Source: Symbiodinium natans (taxonomy: Eukaryota; Sar; Dinophyceae; Suessiales; Symbiodiniaceae). Taken from it: a stretch of 64,000 nucleotides of DNA. A program made the translations under genes and the position numbers. Numbering within the stretch: the stretch's first letter is position 1; each line of letters opens with the position of its first letter. This document shows positions 61,938 through 64,000 of the stretch, piece by piece. Below the pieces are notes generated by a model, which saw only the letters and a program-made list of their open reading frames with translations, was not told where the DNA came from and made no database searches. The stretch is from positions 310,001-374,000 of the forward strand of contig CAJNDS010000102.1 of NCBI GenBank assembly GCA_905221605.1. Direction: 5' to 3'.

Positions 61938-64000
61938 ATGGAACAATCTCCTGGATCTGGAGCGCAAGCCGAGCCAAACCCGTTCTGGTCAGATGCAGTG
62001 CAGCAGGAGTTCCGAAGGGCTCAGTCAGGGGCTGCCAGTAGAGCTTCGAGTGAGCTCTCTGCTCAGTCTTTGGAGCCGAACTATGATCAGATGGAGGGTG
62101 GGGACGAGGCAACCGAAGTTACGAATAGTGATCTTCAGAGGAGTGGAATAGCTCAAGCCGAAGCTGGTGAGGTGGGACCCAGTGCCAGGGAGCCTGCAGT
62201 TGATATGGCTGGCGTGGCTGCGGAGCGTGTTGTCCAATTCAGGGAGAACGAGCAGTCGTCAGCTGAAGAGTTGATTCCCGACTACTCTAGGCTGGGCGCT
62301 CCAACAGGAGCATCTGCTGCGGGAGAGCAAGCTGTAGCAGATGATCGGCAGAGCGATATGGAAGCTCGGGTGGCCTCTATGGCTGCGGAAAGCCCGGTCT
62401 TGGGAATGAACTTCCCAATGCAGCACCAAGGGGTTCAAATTGACACTCAGGCCTTGGGCGCGTTGATGAGTCAGCTCATGCAGGTACAGATGGCGCCTGT
62501 GTTGGATCGTGTGCTAGAAGCTACGTCATCGCTGAGTCAGAGGCTAGACAAGCTGGAGAGCTCTAGGAATTCCAGTGCGAGCAATTCGTTGGATGGTGGG
62601 GGCGGGCGGCAGCCAGCCGTAGTGGGTCCTATATCCTCGACATTTTCGCCTGAGCAGTTGGGTTCGCTGACAGCAAATATGCAACGAGGGCACGCCGTGC
62701 CACAAACCAATGTGCAGCAGTTGATGCAGCAGAGTCCTCCAAGTAGTGTCAGTCTTCTTGGTCCTCGGGGTGAGCAGAGTGGCCAGGGCTTCGCCGTAGG
62801 GGAGGGTTTGGGTGTGGCTGGTGGGCAGCCTGGGGAAGGTGATCTCACGCCGAACTGGGTACCGAGGGACCCAAGCGGATGGTTTACTGTAGGTAATGTA
62901 TTCAGTTCGGTTGCTCGGGCGTTTTCGCCGTTCCAGAGAACGCATGTCCCTGAGTTCCCTCGAACCCGAACCCCTAGCCCTTCGAGGCGTAGTGATCCTG
63001 GGGCCCGATCCCGTGTAGCTAAGCGCACTCCGGATTCAGGCCATCCCAGGTCAGAGCCGGGTGCAGTGCATGGGCAAAGTAGGGCTAGCGGGGGTCAGAA
63101 CCCCAATCCAAGCTCTTTCATCCAGGAAACTGCTGTAAGACAAGCTGGCTCAGGGCTCCCGATGCTGCCAAAGTTCCAGCACGCTGGAGGTGTGGGGAGT
63201 CAGTCTGCAGTGGCCCAGGGTTTGAACAAAGAAAGCTTGGGCGGAAGTCAGGTGGTTCTTGGGGCTCCGGGTTTAACGAGGGGCGGTTCAGACTTCTTGG
63301 GGGTTCCGAGGGGTGCTTGGGATGGTCAGGGGAGTTCGGCGGTTGGGCTAGGAGGAACGTTGGGACCTGATGTCTCCAAACCCGACAGCAATGCTGCTGG
63401 TAGGTCGGAGTTCACCCCTCCCCGACGCCCGAAGATCGTTTATCCTCATACGCCAGGTGGCACTGAGATTAGGCCTCCAGCGGGACCTGCCCCTGATTCA
63501 CCTCCTCAAGGGCCTCCAGCCCCTCCAAGCCATACACTTTATCCGGAAGTTACTGCTGTTCCAGCTCCGCCGTGCCCAGGGAGGGAAGTTGGAGGCAGGG
63601 ATCGTTTTACTCCTGGGGATCGGGTGTGGTGGTCGGTGCCGGAGTTGGGTGAGCCGGATAAAGACGCTGCGGTTAAGGCGGGCGACTGGCTTGTTCAAAT
63701 CAAGGTCATCATGTCTGATTTGAGTGCGGGGTCCGGGGAGTGGTGGCAGATGCTCGTTGATGAGGCTAAGGCGGCGTATGAAAAGTGGTCGAGCGCTCCT
63801 GCTATTGAGCGCGCAGGGATAAAGGCCATTCCAAGCCTGCGTCTTCAGGACGAGCGATATGTGCGTTTGGAGTCAAGGGCATTTTCAATGATCCACTCAA
63901 GTTTGCCCAGAAGCATCAAGGAAGAATTGTTGGCCACGCGTTCTTTAACATGTCTTGATGCGTTGTTTGTGATTCTGAAGACTTTTCAGCCGGGTGGGCT
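61938..64000 (+). CDS. gag: Copia-type retrotransposon gag (N-terminal part, runs off window)
   Basis: Open for 687 codons from the first ATG after an in-frame TAG (61917-61919) to the window end; 3' partial. Residues 1-480 are Gln/Ser/Gly/Pro-rich, with a possible short helix near 170-215. Residues about 556-687 form the conserved part: RVWWSVPELGEPD, LVQIKVIMSDLSAGSGEWW, YEKWSSAPAIERAGIK, LRLQDERYVRLESRAFSM, SIKEELLATRSLTCLDALF and FQPGG. I recognise this ERAGI-RLQDERYxRLESRA-LLATR-FQPGG pattern from dinoflagellate copia-like polyproteins. Zinc knuckle, protease, integrase and reverse transcriptase would be expected downstream. The ATG lies 24 nt after the start of the primer-site-like sequence. 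Confidence 0.8.
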   Translation, partial: MEQSPGSGAQAEPNPFWSDAVQQEFRRAQSGAASRASSELSAQSLEPNYDQMEGGDEATEVTNSDLQRSGIAQAEAGEVGPSAREPAVDMAGVAAERVVQFRENEQSSAEELIPDYSRLGAPTGASAAGEQAVADDRQSDMEARVASMAAESPVLGMNFPMQHQGVQIDTQALGALMSQLMQVQMAPVLDRVLEATSSLSQRLDKLESSRNSSASNSLDGGGGRQPAVVGPISSTFSPEQLGSLTANMQRGHAVPQTNVQQLMQQSPPSSVSLLGPRGEQSGQGFAVGEGLGVAGGQPGEGDLTPNWVPRDPSGWFTVGNVFSSVARAFSPFQRTHVPEFPRTRTPSPSRRSDPGARSRVAKRTPDSGHPRSEPGAVHGQSRASGGQNPNPSSFIQETAVRQAGSGLPMLPKFQHAGGVGSQSAVAQGLNKESLGGSQVVLGAPGLTRGGSDFLGVPRGAWDGQGSSAVGLGGTLGPDVSKPDSNAAGRSEFTPPRRPKIVYPHTPGGTEIRPPAGPAPDSPPQGPPAPPSHTLYPEVTAVPAPPCPGREVGGRDRFTPGDRVWWSVPELGEPDKDAAVKAGDWLVQIKVIMSDLSAGSGEWWQMLVDEAKAAYEKWSSAPAIERAGIKAIPSLRLQDERYVRLESRAFSMIHSSLPRSIKEELLATRSLTCLDALFVILKTFQPGG

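Overview
The window looks like nuclear DNA of a dinoflagellate, most likely of the Symbiodiniaceae/Suessiales type. Four things point there. (1) Plant-type telomere repeats (TTTAGGG/CCCTAAA) are scattered on both strands through almost the whole window. (2) Exons are tiny, and some introns use GC donors as well as GT, as is known for dinoflagellates. (3) Short intron-sized elements with inverted ends, like the introners described in this group, recur in many families. (4) A dinoflagellate-style copia gag and a peptide I recognise from dinoflagellate proteins (GLNVK..KGKSAKTG..LSGFVP) are present. No tRNA, rRNA or CRISPR array was recognised. Layout: 1-5.8 kb holds exon-like fragments on the minus strand inside telomere-like repeats. 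5.85-7.45 kb is an intact intronless FHA-domain gene (minus). 8.2-9.0 kb is part of a spliced minus-strand gene with exons of 31 to 64 nt. 12.7-14.9 kb is a layered satellite array. 15-23 kb holds a few plus-strand exon candidates, microsatellites and more telomere-like tracts. 23.8-30.2 kb carries a chain of minus-strand exons rich in coiled-coil sequence. 31.46-40.30 kb is a nearly intact LTR retrotransposon (minus) inserted into a telomere-like tract; it carries two long ORFs with RNA-binding domains and no recognisable polymerase. 40.3-48.3 kb has mixed exon candidates on both strands. 51.5-52.3 kb is a phase-consistent three-exon minus-strand gene fragment. 52.3-61 kb is repeat and introner dominated. 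61.9-64 kb is the start of a copia-type gag gene (plus) that runs off the window. The most interesting object is the LTR element. One ORF combines a WW-like domain, an S1-like RNA-binding domain, a tryptophan-rich stretch, a PABC/MLLE-like domain and three CCCH zinc fingers. The second has a SAM-like N-terminus and three more CCCH fingers. Its LTRs (287 bp, one mismatch), half-tRNA-type primer site, purine tract and 5-bp target duplication are all visible. Its primer site and leader match, at 16 of 17 bases, the sequence just upstream of the copia gag at 61.9 kb, which suggests an autonomous/non-autonomous pair. The second theme is intron birth: about 35 copies from at least 11 short inverted-repeat families, two of which sit exactly between exon candidates; one intron apparently made by a 29-bp duplication containing AG/GT; and telomere-like tracts that begin directly at splice donors. 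Exon calls were made by eye from splice sites, reading-frame continuity and peptide character. Unless stated otherwise they are inference.
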